A stretch of DNA of 64,000 nt from positions 248,001 through 312,000 of the forward strand of contig JAYZEN010000009.1 of assembly GCA_036337295.1 (NCBI GenBank), written 5' to 3'. Each line of letters opens with the position of its first letter. The stretch's first letter is position 1. A program made the translations under genes and the position numbers. The DNA comes from Ketobacter sp036337295 (GTDB lineage: Bacteria; Pseudomonadota; Gammaproteobacteria; Pseudomonadales; Ketobacteraceae). The notes under the pieces were generated by a model. That model was given only the letters and a program-made list of their open reading frames with translations. It did no database searches and was not told the origin of the DNA. Positions 1-8,593 of this stretch are shown here, one piece after another.

Positions 1-256
1 ACAGCATGGCGGAGGCTTTGTTGCTGGTGGTGGCACAGACACTGAACACCTTTTGCCCCACGGTGTTGACCTGGGCAATGGATACGGTCTGAATCAGCAG
101 ATAGTCGATGACTTCTTCGGTCAATTGAATAATCACGTTGTAAAAGTGTTCGCCGGATTTTGGGTGGTTGGCAGCGGCTGCCTCCAGGAAAGTATTGGAG
201 AGGGCCTGGAGTTTTGGGCTAAGGGGGAAGCCCACATGGGGCAAACTGGAGCGCAT
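1..256 (-). CDS. Unknown protein, N-terminal part (runs off the window)
   Basis: An open minus-strand frame begins at an ATG at 254-256 and is still open at the left edge, giving about 85 residues starting MRSSLPHVGFPLSP. It looks soluble and helical, with no signal peptide, membrane segment or motif I recognise. The neighbouring upstream stretch (257-420) is AT-rich and carries DnaA-box-like sites, so its promoter may lie there. The C-terminal part is missing and I assign no function. Confidence 0.6.
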   Translation of the reverse strand, partial: MRSSLPHVGFPLSPKLQALSNTFLEAAAANHPKSGEHFYNVIIQLTEEVIDYLLIQTVSIAQVNTVGQKVFSVCATTSNKASAML

Positions 257-352
257 GGTCACCTTCTTATGGGTTGTTACTGGGTGTCTTGGTTCCAGAG
301 CCTATCCATGATTGGCTTATAGCACAAGATTTCCATTGTTCAAGTTTTTTGG

Positions 353-387
353 TTTTCCACAATTACTGTGGATAACTTTGTGAATAA
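353..387. promoter_or_regulatory. Cluster of three DnaA-box-like 9-mers
   Basis: Three sites match the relaxed DnaA box TTWTNCACA: TTTTCCACA at 353-361 on the plus strand, TTATCCACA at 367-375 on the minus strand and TTATTCACA at 379-387 on the minus strand. The last two also match the stricter TTATNCACA. They lie 97-131 bp upstream of the minus-strand gene ending at 256 and beside an AT-rich stretch (about 420-520). They could be a DnaA-controlled promoter or a DnaA-titration site. No usual oriC neighbour (dnaA, dnaN, gidA, rpmH) is present. Confidence 0.4.
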
Positions 388-653
388 ACGCTTTAAAAGT
401 TTGCAGAGCGGGCATGAAACCGCGGTTGGCTACAGTTTGGGTGATAATTGTTCAGAAAGTTATTAAGTTCATATAAAACAAACACTTAATAAAAGTTAAT
501 TGTTTTGAAAATAATTTCGCCGGGTTTTTGACTGTGCGGGCAGTGAACCCTGCAGGGCCTGGAGCCGGTTGTTAATAAGCACACACGAAACCCGCAGGGC
601 GGGTTTCATCGGGCGTAGCGTTGCTTAATAGAATATGTACAAAAAATAGTCGA
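388..653. other. Non-coding AT-rich intergenic stretch
   Basis: No convincing gene is seen here. About 420-520 is strongly AT-rich with runs such as ATATAAAACAAA, and 548-557 is the palindrome CCCTGCAGGG. A 9-bp-stem hairpin sits at 587-607 (separate entry). Confidence 0.5.
587..607. terminator. Hairpin without a T-tract, possible weak terminator
   Basis: GAAACCCGC (587-595), loop AGG, GCGGGTTTC (599-607) form a perfect 9-bp stem. It lies downstream of the minus-strand PilZ gene, but neither strand shows a following U-run. It may therefore be a stabilising or Rho-dependent element rather than an intrinsic terminator. Confidence 0.35.
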
Positions 654-977
654 TTATTGGTAGGCTTCTACCATATCATGGACCCGGCTGGAGGGATTGA
701 TCAGGCGAAACCCGGCGTCGTACAGCTCATTGGAGTCATCCCCCTGACACCAGCGGCATTCCACTTGGACGTCTACGGTGGAAGTGTCATCCAGGCTGGA
801 TGCGTCTTCGATTTCCAGTACATACTGACTATTTTGATGCATGGGTTTGTCGCTGGTGATCAATAGCCCGTTGGGGGAAATATCAACCACGTGTCCGAAC
901 AGGGAATTGGTCCCGGGTTCAAATACGCGCAGGTAGTAGATCAGGTGGGTTCGGGCTTCTTTGCGTTGGTCGTCCAT
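654..977 (-). CDS. PilZ domain c-di-GMP-binding protein
   Basis: A 107-residue single-domain PilZ protein. The two family c-di-GMP-binding motifs are visible: RKEAR (RxxxR) near the N-terminus and DISPNG (D/NxSxxG) about 25 residues later. The start MDDQRK at 975-977 is chosen because AGGAGAG stands just upstream; an ATG 36 bp further upstream is possible but has no such site. The protein is probably a cytoplasmic c-di-GMP effector. It is divergent from the diguanylate cyclase at 1159-3042, so ligand maker and receptor may share the roughly 180-bp intergenic region. What it controls cannot be read from the sequence. Confidence 0.85.
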   Translation of the reverse strand: MDDQRKEARTHLIYYLRVFEPGTNSLFGHVVDISPNGLLITSDKPMHQNSQYVLEIEDASSLDDTSTVDVQVECRWCQGDDSNELYDAGFRLINPSSRVHDMVEAYQ

Positions 978-1158
978 GGTGCGCTCTCCTAACTGGCTAA
1001 TGACCGTCATCACGGTTGATCTGAGGCTGGTTTAAAAATAGCCTGATGTTGATGTCGGGTCAAATGGGTTCGCGCTTGTCACGAGAGGTTGGAGTGTATA
1101 CATTTCATGGTTTCCCTGTAACGGCCATCCGCTTATCGCTTTTGGGGAGTAATCCGGT

Positions 1159-3042
1159 TTGACTAGTTGCGTGAGCCGCTGCCAGTGGCTTGCAATGTTT
1201 GGCCTGTTGGTTTTGTTGTCGGCGCCGATGTTGGCTGCGGCGACGCAACACAGTGCTCGTATCGTTGATGTGGCTGAACTCAGTGATCGCATCACCGTAT
1301 CCAGCTCGCTGGACTATGTGGAGCAAACCCAACGGGTTTACACCATTGAGGATCTACTCGCTGATCAGCAGGCGGGGGACATCCCGTGGATTGGCAATCG
1401 AGCCAACTCCCCAGGGTTTGGTTTTGATACCAACACGTTCTGGTTTCGTCTGGTGGTGAGTAACAGCGCACAGGTGCCGTTGCAGCGTCTGTTGGAGATT
1501 GAGAATCCGGTTCTCGATGAAGTGCTGTTCTACCAGGTGGACGACGATGGCTACATCGTCAATGTGGCGCAGACCGGTGACCGGAACCCTTCCACCAACC
1601 GCCCGTTCTTCCACCATAATCTGGTGTTGCCATTCACCATCAAGGCGGGGGCTACCCAGTATCTGTACTTTCGTGTGACCACCTCAGGATCGTTGGAGTT
1701 TCCCCTGGAAATGTGGTCGCCGGAATCCTTTCAGGAGCGTGATCAGGTCAAGCTGCTGTTTTTCGGTGCCCTGTTCGGGATTCTGGTTGTGATGGGGCTT
1801 TACAACTTCTTCATTTATACCCTGTTCCGTGATGAGAGCATGGTGTATTACGCGGCATTCTCCATTGGCCTGATGCTGTTCTTGTCCACAATGCATGGCT
1901 TCACCGCGCAGTACGTGTGGGCGGAAACCAGTTGGTTGCGGGAGAACGCGCTGGTCATTGTGATTCCGCTGACGCTGTTTTTCTCACTCATGTTCTCCCG
2001 CCATTTTCTGCAGCTGGAGCGTTCCTATCCCCGCCTTAACCAGATGATCATCGGGCTGGGCTCATTGTGCCTGGTGTTGGCGGTAGCGGCACCGTTTACC
2101 AGCTACTCGGTCCTGATCCGGCTCAATGCTGCCATGGTGATCCCCATCTGCACCGGGGGGATCGTGGTGGGGATTTCCCGTTGGCTGTCCGGATATAAAC
2201 CGGCGCGCTATTTTGTGATCGCATGGACGGCGTTCCTGGGAGCGATCACCTTTTATGCATTGTCAAAATTCGGCTTGTTTTCCCGCAGCGGGATCAGTGA
2301 GTATGCGGTGCAGCTGGGGGCCGTGGCGGAGGCAGTGTTGTTCGCGTTTGCCCTGGCGGACCGGATGAACACCCATCGCAAAGCCTTCGAGAAGGCCCAG
2401 GCCAAGGCGCTCGACCTGCAGAAGGAGGCGAATGAACGGCTCGAGGCCAGTGTGGCGGAGCGGACTCAGGAGCTGCAGGCGGCCATGGAAGAGCTGGCCA
2501 ACGCCAACCAGCGCTTGCAGGCCCTGAGCACACAGGATGGGCTCACCGGGATTCGCAATCGACGTTATTTTGATGAGAAGCTGGAGCAGGAATGGCACCG
2601 CAGTTTGCGCAACCAGGAATCATTGGGATTGCTGCTGATCGATATCGACTTCTTCAAGGCATTCAACGACAAGCATGGCCATTTGGCGGGGGATGAATGT
2701 CTGAAGTCCGTGGCGCAGGTGATTGCCCGTACCCTGACGCGGCCCTCGGATTCCGTGTCCCGCTATGGCGGTGAGGAGTTTGCGGTGATTCTACCGGGTA
2801 CGGATATTGACGGTGCGGTGCACGTGGCGGAAAGTATCCGGCGGGCGGTGGAGCAGAAGGGGGTCGAAGTGGACGGTGTGATGTTGCACGTTACCGTCAG
2901 TATCGGTGCGGCAGCGCTGATTCCGCTGCCGAACCGGGAACAACAAACATTGATTGCCGTAGCGGACGAGTCGCTTTATCTGGCGAAGTCAGCCGGTCGC
3001 AATCGGACACAGATACCCCTGCAGGCCGCCAACCTGAATTGA
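1159..3042 (+). CDS. 7TMR-DISM membrane-anchored diguanylate cyclase
   Basis: A 627-residue protein: signal peptide (about 1-27), periplasmic 7TMR-DISMED2-type beta domain (about 40-180), seven-helix 7TMR-DISM region (about 195-400), coiled coil (about 400-455) and a C-terminal GGDEF domain. The catalytic signature is GGEEF (537-541), preceded at the canonical distance by the inhibitory I-site RPSD (528-531), so it should make c-di-GMP with product feedback. The start is read as TTG at 1159 because GGGGAG lies upstream and the signal peptide follows directly. The sensed ligand is unknown; DISMED2 domains are thought to bind small molecules or sugars. It has the same architecture as the protein at 42453-44171, whose cyclase domain is degenerate. 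Confidence 0.9.
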   Translation: MTSCVSRCQWLAMFGLLVLLSAPMLAAATQHSARIVDVAELSDRITVSSSLDYVEQTQRVYTIEDLLADQQAGDIPWIGNRANSPGFGFDTNTFWFRLVVSNSAQVPLQRLLEIENPVLDEVLFYQVDDDGYIVNVAQTGDRNPSTNRPFFHHNLVLPFTIKAGATQYLYFRVTTSGSLEFPLEMWSPESFQERDQVKLLFFGALFGILVVMGLYNFFIYTLFRDESMVYYAAFSIGLMLFLSTMHGFTAQYVWAETSWLRENALVIVIPLTLFFSLMFSRHFLQLERSYPRLNQMIIGLGSLCLVLAVAAPFTSYSVLIRLNAAMVIPICTGGIVVGISRWLSGYKPARYFVIAWTAFLGAITFYALSKFGLFSRSGISEYAVQLGAVAEAVLFAFALADRMNTHRKAFEKAQAKALDLQKEANERLEASVAERTQELQAAMEELANANQRLQALSTQDGLTGIRNRRYFDEKLEQEWHRSLRNQESLGLLLIDIDFFKAFNDKHGHLAGDECLKSVAQVIARTLTRPSDSVSRYGGEEFAVILPGTDIDGAVHVAESIRRAVEQKGVEVDGVMLHVTVSIGAAALIPLPNREQQTLIAVADESLYLAKSAGRNRTQIPLQAANLN

Positions 3043-3045
3043 CAA

Positions 3046-3225
3046 TCAGTTGTAGCCGCGCTCGAAGGCGTGGGTGACGTCTTTTTCAGCCACCGGGCTG
3101 TAACGCTGTTTGGACTTGAAAAAATGTCCCAGGCCGTAGCCGTAGCTGCGACGCTTCTGCGCCGGATTGGTGCTGTCCTGTGACGTTGATCGCTTGCTGT
3201 TGGTGTCGGATTTTACTTCGCTCAT
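3046..3225 (-). CDS. Small basic protein of unknown function (59 aa)
   Basis: An ATG at 3223-3225 opens a 59-residue frame ending at the TGA at 3046-3048, three bases beyond the stop of the convergent cyclase gene. The N-terminal half is Ser/Thr/Lys-rich and looks disordered. The C-terminal half contains KRRSYGYGLGHFFKSKQRYS and ends FERGYN. It fills the gap between convergent and downstream genes and its codon use looks ordinary. There is no strong ribosome-binding site and I recognise no family, so it is a plausible but unproven gene. Confidence 0.5.
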   Translation of the reverse strand: MSEVKSDTNSKRSTSQDSTNPAQKRRSYGYGLGHFFKSKQRYSPVAEKDVTHAFERGYN

Positions 3226-3419
3226 CGCTTGTTCTCGCTCTGCTTTCTGTTACTTGCCTGTTGTTGCTCGTGGTGCTCGCCTGTTGCTCAAAGCTTGCGT
3301 GTGAAACCGTTGCATACTGCCCAAGTGCGAAATGCTTCAGTTAATATCGCGCAATGCACAGGGATAGGCAATTAACTATACGTAACAAGATGCGACAAAT
3401 CCGTTATATCCGACGTAGT

Positions 3420-4001
3420 TTACATTTTGGTTGTGCCTTGTCTCCAAAGATCAAACAGTTGTTGCACCTGGGAGCGCAGATCCTGCTCTTTGTTCAGCGT
3501 CCAGGAATAGACGGTGCCGATGGTGAGGTTCATCAGCAGGTTCAGCAGGATCTGGTTGGGGATGTCCGGCAGCACACCTTCACTTTTCAGGGCGTCAAAA
3601 AAAGCGTCAGCAAAGGCCTGGTTGGCGCTGACCACTTCCTCGTGCAGGCGTTGGATTTCAGGCATGAATTCACCGGCCTCGCGGATCAGTACCATGGAAA
3701 AGTTGCGGTTCCGGTCCAGGTAGTCGGCAATGGCCAGGCTGGTGCTCTTTAAACGTTCCAGGGGATGTCCTGCACCCACCAGGTTGGTGAGGGCGATGTC
3801 GCGGATGGCCTGCAGGTCGGCTTTCACCACCGACAGCAGCAAGTCCTCCTTGCTGTCGAAGTGCTTGTAAATTGTGGCTTTGCCGACCCCGGCCCGGGTG
3901 GCGATGGTTTTGACTTCAGCGGTGCGGAAGCCCTCTTTGGCAAACACTTCCCGGGCCGCCAGCAGGATGCGTTGGCGGCGTTCGGGCTTCTGGTCGATCA
4001 T
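3420..4001 (-). CDS. TetR/AcrR family transcriptional regulator
   Basis: A 193-residue protein with an N-terminal TetR helix-turn-helix (about 10-55; typical run VGKATIYKHFDSKEDLL) and a helical C-terminal ligand domain. Its ATG overlaps the stop of the ATP-grasp gene as ATGA (3998-4001), so it is the last gene of the four-gene operon starting at 7145. The overlap suggests translational coupling and possibly feedback on the operon. The ligand cannot be inferred. A second role, unrelated to the operon, is possible. Confidence 0.88.
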   Translation of the reverse strand: MIDQKPERRQRILLAAREVFAKEGFRTAEVKTIATRAGVGKATIYKHFDSKEDLLLSVVKADLQAIRDIALTNLVGAGHPLERLKSTSLAIADYLDRNRNFSMVLIREAGEFMPEIQRLHEEVVSANQAFADAFFDALKSEGVLPDIPNQILLNLLMNLTIGTVYSWTLNKEQDLRSQVQQLFDLWRQGTTKM

Positions 4002-4960
4002 GCGGATTCCCTGGCGAACTTTTGACGGATCAGTTTGCCCACTTTGACCCGGCGTTTGGCGGAGGCCGGAATGGTACCCAGGGTCTGGGCGTATTTCAGA
4101 ATGGGCTCCAGCCCCTGTTGATTGGCGATCTGGATGGCCAGCCCGGGGCGGGCGTTCAACTCCAGCATCATGGGCCCCAGCTCCCGATCCATCACCAGAT
4201 CCACCCCCAGGTAGCCCAGTGGGGCCAGTTCATAGCAGGTGGCCGCCATTTCCAGAATCCGGTCCCACTGGGGAATCTGGATGCCGGTCAGGGGAAAGCC
4301 CGTATCCGGATGTTCCAGTATGGGACGGGACTGCATCACACCGTGATGGGTGAGTCCGGTACCCAGGTCGATGCCGACGCCCACGGCGCCCTGGTGCAGG
4401 TTGGCGCGGCCATCGGACTGCCGGGTGGGCAGCCGGATCATGGCGAACAGGGGAATGCCCCGGAACACGATCAGGCGGATATCCGGAACCCCTTTGAAGG
4501 AGACGTTCTCGAAGCAGGGATCAAACTTGACCCGGTACTCGATGATGGCGGTGTCGGTCTCTCCACCCAGGCTGTACATGCCGCTGAGAATATTGGAGAC
4601 ATGGTGTTTGATTTCGTCGATGTGGACGACGCTGTCGTTGGATTTGCGGAAATGGCCACTGGCGGTTTTGCCGGCGATCACCATGATGCCGTTGCCGCCG
4701 CTGCCGTTGGCCGGTTTGATGACGAACTCAGTGTACTGGGACAGCAGCGCCGGCAGGTGGGCGGCCTGATGCTCCAGCTCAATGTGGCCGTACAGTTGCG
4801 GCACCGGGATGTTCTTCTCGATGGCGCGCTGTTTGGTGATGATCTTGTTATCCACCAGCGGGTAATACCGGCGTTGGTTGTACGGCATGATGAACTCGGC
4901 ATTGCGCTGGTTCATGCCCACGATGCCCAGTTCCCGCAACCGGGTCCAGGGCATCTTCAT
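3998..4960 (-). CDS. ATP-grasp alpha-L-glutamate ligase-like (RimK-related) protein
   Basis: A 320-residue ATP-grasp protein of the RimK-related group usually named alpha-L-glutamate ligase-like protein. Visible family features are the nucleotide-binding stretch FVIKPANGSGGNGIMV, the strand VDLVMD and the metal-binding MMLELNARPGLAIQ near the C-terminus. Such enzymes join an amino acid or peptide to a carboxylate using ATP. The start MKMPWTR at 4958-4960 overlaps the upstream stop as ATGA, which rules against the longer frame running back to 5101. It sits in a tight operon with a 7TM transglutaminase-like protein and a retropepsin-like protease, a conserved trio predicted to make or remove peptide tags. 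The substrate is unknown. Confidence 0.88.
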   Translation of the reverse strand: MKMPWTRLRELGIVGMNQRNAEFIMPYNQRRYYPLVDNKIITKQRAIEKNIPVPQLYGHIELEHQAAHLPALLSQYTEFVIKPANGSGGNGIMVIAGKTASGHFRKSNDSVVHIDEIKHHVSNILSGMYSLGGETDTAIIEYRVKFDPCFENVSFKGVPDIRLIVFRGIPLFAMIRLPTRQSDGRANLHQGAVGVGIDLGTGLTHHGVMQSRPILEHPDTGFPLTGIQIPQWDRILEMAATCYELAPLGYLGVDLVMDRELGPMMLELNARPGLAIQIANQQGLEPILKYAQTLGTIPASAKRRVKVGKLIRQKFARESA

Positions 4961-6495
4961 GGTTTGTCCGCCTCTTTGATCAGGCCACGGAAGCGCCACA
5001 ATTCCAACAGGCGATAACCGGTGTAACGGCCCAGAATCAACGTGATTGCCAACACGATCAGCAGGGTTTCCGGGAACACGAAAATAATGTGGCCCAGCCA
5101 CTCATGGGTCATCACCAGATAGCCGATGATGGCGGCGATCAGGCTGCCGGTTCCCAGTTTGAATGCCTCCTGGGATCCGTTTTCCTCCAGCACAATGGAC
5201 ATGCGCTCAATGGTCATGGCCAGTATCACCACCGGGAACAGGGCGACTGACAGACCCCGCTCCAGGTCCAGTTGCACGCTGACGATGCTGAACAGAGCAA
5301 TCATCATGATCACGATGGTGAGCACCGCCGCCAAGCGGGGCACCAGCAGCAGTTTGAGCTTTTCCAGATACAGGCGCAGGGCGAGGCCCACCACCACCAG
5401 CATGGTGAACATGATGACACCCCACAGCAGCGAGGTTTCGCGGAAGGCGAGGGCAATCAGCACCGGCATAAAGGTACCGAAGGTGGACAGGCCGATCAGG
5501 TTGCGTAGCATCACAATGACCAAGGCGCCCAGGGGCACCATCAGAATGATGCGATACACGTTCTGGGTTTGAACCGGCAGGGCAAAGAGGGAGAAATCCA
5601 TCAGCCGGGAATCCGTTTGACGCGCCCATTGTTCAGCGATGGAAACCTGGGACAGGGCATGGCGGGAAATGGAAAAGTCCACTTCACCGGGTTCGCCGCC
5701 GGATACGGTAATCAGGGGGTCATCCCCGGTCCGCCACACCAGGACATCTTCACGGAAGCCCTGGCGCCCGCTGACCGGGTCGAAGGCTACCCACTCAAAG
5801 TCGTTGTGCACCTCGATCCAGGGTACCAGGGTGCCGTGTTTGACCAGATCCTGCAACGGCAGCACGTAGACAATACGGGCTGGAATCCGGGCGCCGGCGA
5901 GAATGTCGATGAGCTGCCGCACCCACTCCACAGAGCCCTGGCCGGCTTTGTTGATGAGTGAAATATTCTGGTCGGGCTTGGGTGTGTTGAGGCGGGACAG
6001 CAGCTCCCGGGTAAAGGTGGCGATGTCCGCCGAATGGGAGCGCACGTCCGATAACAGGGCTCTGATGGCCGCGCCCAGTGGTTCATCGTAGTCCGGCACC
6101 GGCGGGTAGGCCGGGCGCGGTTGGGTGCGCGGTTTGGATTCGCTGCCATCCCGGGTCAGTTCCATACGGTAGTAAAGAACCTGCTTGCCCTTGGCCCGCC
6201 GCACCGCCCACAGTGCTTCCCGGTTGAGAGCGTTCTGCTCGGTGGCCAGTCCGTAATTGCTGGAGATGAAATCCTCGTTGAGTTTGATAAAGCCCGGCGG
6301 GTCCCGGGGGATATAGAACTGGGCCTTGGCCGGGCCGCCGTTGGCCTTGAACTGGATTTTGGCTTCCACTGTCCAGACGTCGGATTGTTCTGCTGGCTTC
6401 AGGGGGAGCCCCAGCTTCTCATGTTTGTAATAAACGGCGCTCAGGGCGATCAGTATCAGAACCAGCGCGGTAATGTTGATTTTACTGGTCTTCAT
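4957..6495 (-). CDS. Inactive-transglutaminase (UUP1) / 7TM membrane protein
   Basis: A 512-residue membrane protein. Residues about 7-22 form a single N-terminal membrane helix. About 40-290 is the extracytoplasmic UUP1-type transglutaminase-fold domain, with the typical AFDPVSGRQGF. About 305-495 contains several hydrophobic helices of the 7TM-transglutaminase type. The family is usually called inactive transglutaminase, since the catalytic triad is not conserved. The start overlaps the protease stop (ATGA, 6492-6495) and the end overlaps the ligase start (4957-4960), showing coupled expression of the trio. It is likely the membrane scaffold of this system. Confidence 0.87.
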   Translation of the reverse strand: MKTSKINITALVLILIALSAVYYKHEKLGLPLKPAEQSDVWTVEAKIQFKANGGPAKAQFYIPRDPPGFIKLNEDFISSNYGLATEQNALNREALWAVRRAKGKQVLYYRMELTRDGSESKPRTQPRPAYPPVPDYDEPLGAAIRALLSDVRSHSADIATFTRELLSRLNTPKPDQNISLINKAGQGSVEWVRQLIDILAGARIPARIVYVLPLQDLVKHGTLVPWIEVHNDFEWVAFDPVSGRQGFREDVLVWRTGDDPLITVSGGEPGEVDFSISRHALSQVSIAEQWARQTDSRLMDFSLFALPVQTQNVYRIILMVPLGALVIVMLRNLIGLSTFGTFMPVLIALAFRETSLLWGVIMFTMLVVVGLALRLYLEKLKLLLVPRLAAVLTIVIMMIALFSIVSVQLDLERGLSVALFPVVILAMTIERMSIVLEENGSQEAFKLGTGSLIAAIIGYLVMTHEWLGHIIFVFPETLLIVLAITLILGRYTGYRLLELWRFRGLIKEADKP

Positions 6496-7145
6496 TGATC
6501 GTGTTCAGCCTTGTCGCTTGAGTGGTCTTCGGTATCGGTTCTCTGTGCTTCAGTCGCGGATGCTTTTTCAGGTTCTTCGGGCGCTGCACTGCGGGTTCGG
6601 AGGAAGGTGTTGCCCGGGTCGACGATGGCCACATGCTTGAGGAAGCGTCGCCCCAGTAGTACCGGGTAAAGGAACTTGCTGCGATCGGTAAGTGTGAACT
6701 CGGCCGTGTATTCCATGCCGGCCAGGGTAAATGGCAGCTCCACCACCGGCCGCTCCAGACTGGTGTGCTTGTGGCGTTTGATGAGCGCGCGGCGGGTTAT
6801 CGGGGCTTCCAGCGTGATGACTTTTTTGCTCTTACCGTTGGTGTACTTGGACTCTTTCAGCTTGGTGTTGCTGGCAAACTGAAAGCGCACCCAGGGTTCA
6901 CCATCCTTCTCAAAGTGCTCGATGTTTTTGGCATGTATGGAGCTGGTTTTGGCGCCGGTATCCAGCTTGGCTTTGGCTTTCAGGCCTGAGGGTTGCAGGT
7001 GAACGTTCTCAATCCAGCCCAGGATGAGCTTTTCTGTGATTTCGCTTTCGTGCTCCCCGGCCTGCGCCGAGTGGGAGGCTGCCAAGGTTGTCAAAAGCAA
7101 ATACCCCGTCAATATTTGGATGGTGATCCTGTTCAGATACTTCAT
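6492..7145 (-). CDS. Retropepsin-like aspartic protease (RimB / DUF785 type)
   Basis: A 217-residue exported protein: signal peptide (about 1-30, ending near SAQA), then a retropepsin-like domain with the catalytic-site motif KLDTGAKTSSIHA and the second half FLYPVLLGRRFL. The tail after about residue 180 is Glu/Lys/Ser/Thr-rich and probably disordered. The family is often annotated as ATP-dependent zinc protease, but the D-T-G-A motif points to an aspartic peptidase fold. The start is ATG 7143-7145; an in-frame TTG at 7169 would add eight residues before the signal peptide. It is the first gene of the operon, with a four-base overlap to the UUP1/7TM gene. It probably acts in the periplasm. 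Confidence 0.88.
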   Translation of the reverse strand: MKYLNRITIQILTGYLLLTTLAASHSAQAGEHESEITEKLILGWIENVHLQPSGLKAKAKLDTGAKTSSIHAKNIEHFEKDGEPWVRFQFASNTKLKESKYTNGKSKKVITLEAPITRRALIKRHKHTSLERPVVELPFTLAGMEYTAEFTLTDRSKFLYPVLLGRRFLKHVAIVDPGNTFLRTRSAAPEEPEKASATEAQRTDTEDHSSDKAEHDQ

Positions 7146-7226
7146 AGTATAAAGGTGTTCGGTCTTCAAAAAAGTTTGCCGGGCAAACAGAGTTCCCGAT
7201 TGTAATGGCTGGCAGCATGCTCTGCA

Positions 7227-7874
7227 TCACAATTTACCCGTGCTGGCCTCAATAATTCGTCTGAATGTGAGGTTGATACGGGGTTCGGTGGCGTGCCGGG
7301 TTTTTGGGATCTGGTGCAGCCAGAAGTGCTGCAGGGACCCTTTCATGATCAGCAGGTCCCCCGATGCCAGTTCCAGGGTCAGTTTCCGCTCCGGGTGCTT
7401 GCGGTGTTTCAGCTGGAAGGTGCGTTCCGCTCCCAGAGACAGGGAGGCGATGACCGGGTTGGCACCCAGCTCCGGTTCGTTGTCCGCGTGCCAGCCCACG
7501 CTGTCGTGCTTATTCCGGTAGAGGTTCGCCAACAGGCTATTGAAACGGTGATCGCCATAACTCTCAATTTGTTCCTTTATGGTGAGCAGCGTGTCGCTCC
7601 AGGGGGCGGGCTCGAGGGTCATGCCGGAATAGGTGTAGTTCATGCCCGGGTCGCCGAACCAGGCTTGCAGGCGCGGAATCGGCATCTCTTTGCCGGCGAT
7701 CCTGATGTTGTCCTGGCGCCAGGGAATTTCCTCCTGCAGGCGGGAATAGAGCTGGCGCGCGGTATCCTCATCGTAAAAGCGCCGTGCCCAGAGAATCTCG
7801 CCATCCTCCAGCTCGATCAGTTCTACGCTTTGCAGCGGTACATCGCCAAAAATAAAAAGGTCGTTCTGACTCAT
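7227..7874 (-). CDS. AlkB-like 2OG-Fe(II) dioxygenase
   Basis: A 215-residue protein resembling the ALKBH2/ALKBH3 type of bacterial AlkB homologues, which oxidatively remove alkyl groups from DNA or RNA bases. The iron ligands are visible as H129 and D131 (GWHADNE) and H187 (WLHQIP). The 2-oxoglutarate-binding arginines fall in PRINLTFR near the end. The substrate-side loop PRLQAWFGDPGMNYTYSG is typical of the family. The start at 7874 follows the rluA stop by 83 bp on the same strand, so read-through from rapA-rluA is possible. No LexA or Ada box was recognised. Confidence 0.9.
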   Translation of the reverse strand: MSQNDLFIFGDVPLQSVELIELEDGEILWARRFYDEDTARQLYSRLQEEIPWRQDNIRIAGKEMPIPRLQAWFGDPGMNYTYSGMTLEPAPWSDTLLTIKEQIESYGDHRFNSLLANLYRNKHDSVGWHADNEPELGANPVIASLSLGAERTFQLKHRKHPERKLTLELASGDLLIMKGSLQHFWLHQIPKTRHATEPRINLTFRRIIEASTGKL

Positions 7875-7957
7875 GCAGGGTTCCTGTTCACCGGTGAATT
7901 CAACCAGCTCATCCGATGCTACAGGGTATACACAGTGGGAGTCAAAGGCGGCGCGGA

Positions 7958-8590
7958 TCAGAAGGGCAGTGGCGCAGTGCAGGTGAACGGGGCGCCGCTG
8001 GCAGGATGGCGAAAGCTCAGGCTGTGGGCGTGCAGCAGCAGTCTGTCCGCCATGGCGATGACCGGCTCCGGGGCGTAGAAGCGGTCCCCCAGGATCGGCA
8101 TACCCAGGGCCATGGTGTGAACCCGCAATTGATGGGAGCGGCCGGTCACGGGGATCAGCAGCACACGGCGGCGCGGGCCATCCTGTTCCAGCACCCGATA
8201 GCGGGTGAGGGAGGGCTTGCCCTGTTCATGGCAGATTTTCTGCTTGGGGCGGTTGGGCCAGTCCGTGATCAGGGGGAACTGGATTTCACCCTGGTCTACT
8301 GCGCATTCCCCATAGGTGATGGCCTGGTATTCCTTATGCGTTTCCCGCTCACGAAATTGGCGGCTGAGTTCACTTTGGGCGGCTTTGGTTTTGGCCAGCA
8401 GCATGAGGCCGGAGGTGGCACAATCCAGCCGGTGTACCACCAGTGCCTGGGGGTAGAGGGCCTGGGCCCGGGTGTGGATGGAATCCTGGTTGTCGGGCCC
8501 GCGACCGGCTACCGAGAGCAGGTCCGCGGGTTTGTTGACGATCAGCAGGTGGTCATCCTCGAACAGGATGTCCAGCGTGGGGGTGCCCAT
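7958..8590 (-). CDS. rluA: RluA, dual-specificity 23S rRNA U746 / tRNA U32 pseudouridine synthase
   Basis: A 210-residue protein that matches E. coli RluA along its length, without an S4 domain. The catalytic motif HRLDCATSG places the nucleophile at D56. The RluA-typical DWPNRPKQKICHE and TGRSHQLRVH segments are present. It isomerises uridine in 23S rRNA and several tRNAs. It starts four bases after the rapA stop, so the two genes form an operon; rluA-rapA adjacency is also found in enterobacteria. Confidence 0.93.
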   Translation of the reverse strand: MGTPTLDILFEDDHLLIVNKPADLLSVAGRGPDNQDSIHTRAQALYPQALVVHRLDCATSGLMLLAKTKAAQSELSRQFRERETHKEYQAITYGECAVDQGEIQFPLITDWPNRPKQKICHEQGKPSLTRYRVLEQDGPRRRVLLIPVTGRSHQLRVHTMALGMPILGDRFYAPEPVIAMADRLLLHAHSLSFRHPASGAPFTCTAPLPF

Positions 8591-8593
8591 GGG

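Noticed and set aside
353..387. Chromosomal origin of replication
   Set aside because: Only three boxes and none of the usual origin genes nearby; reported as a DnaA-site cluster only.
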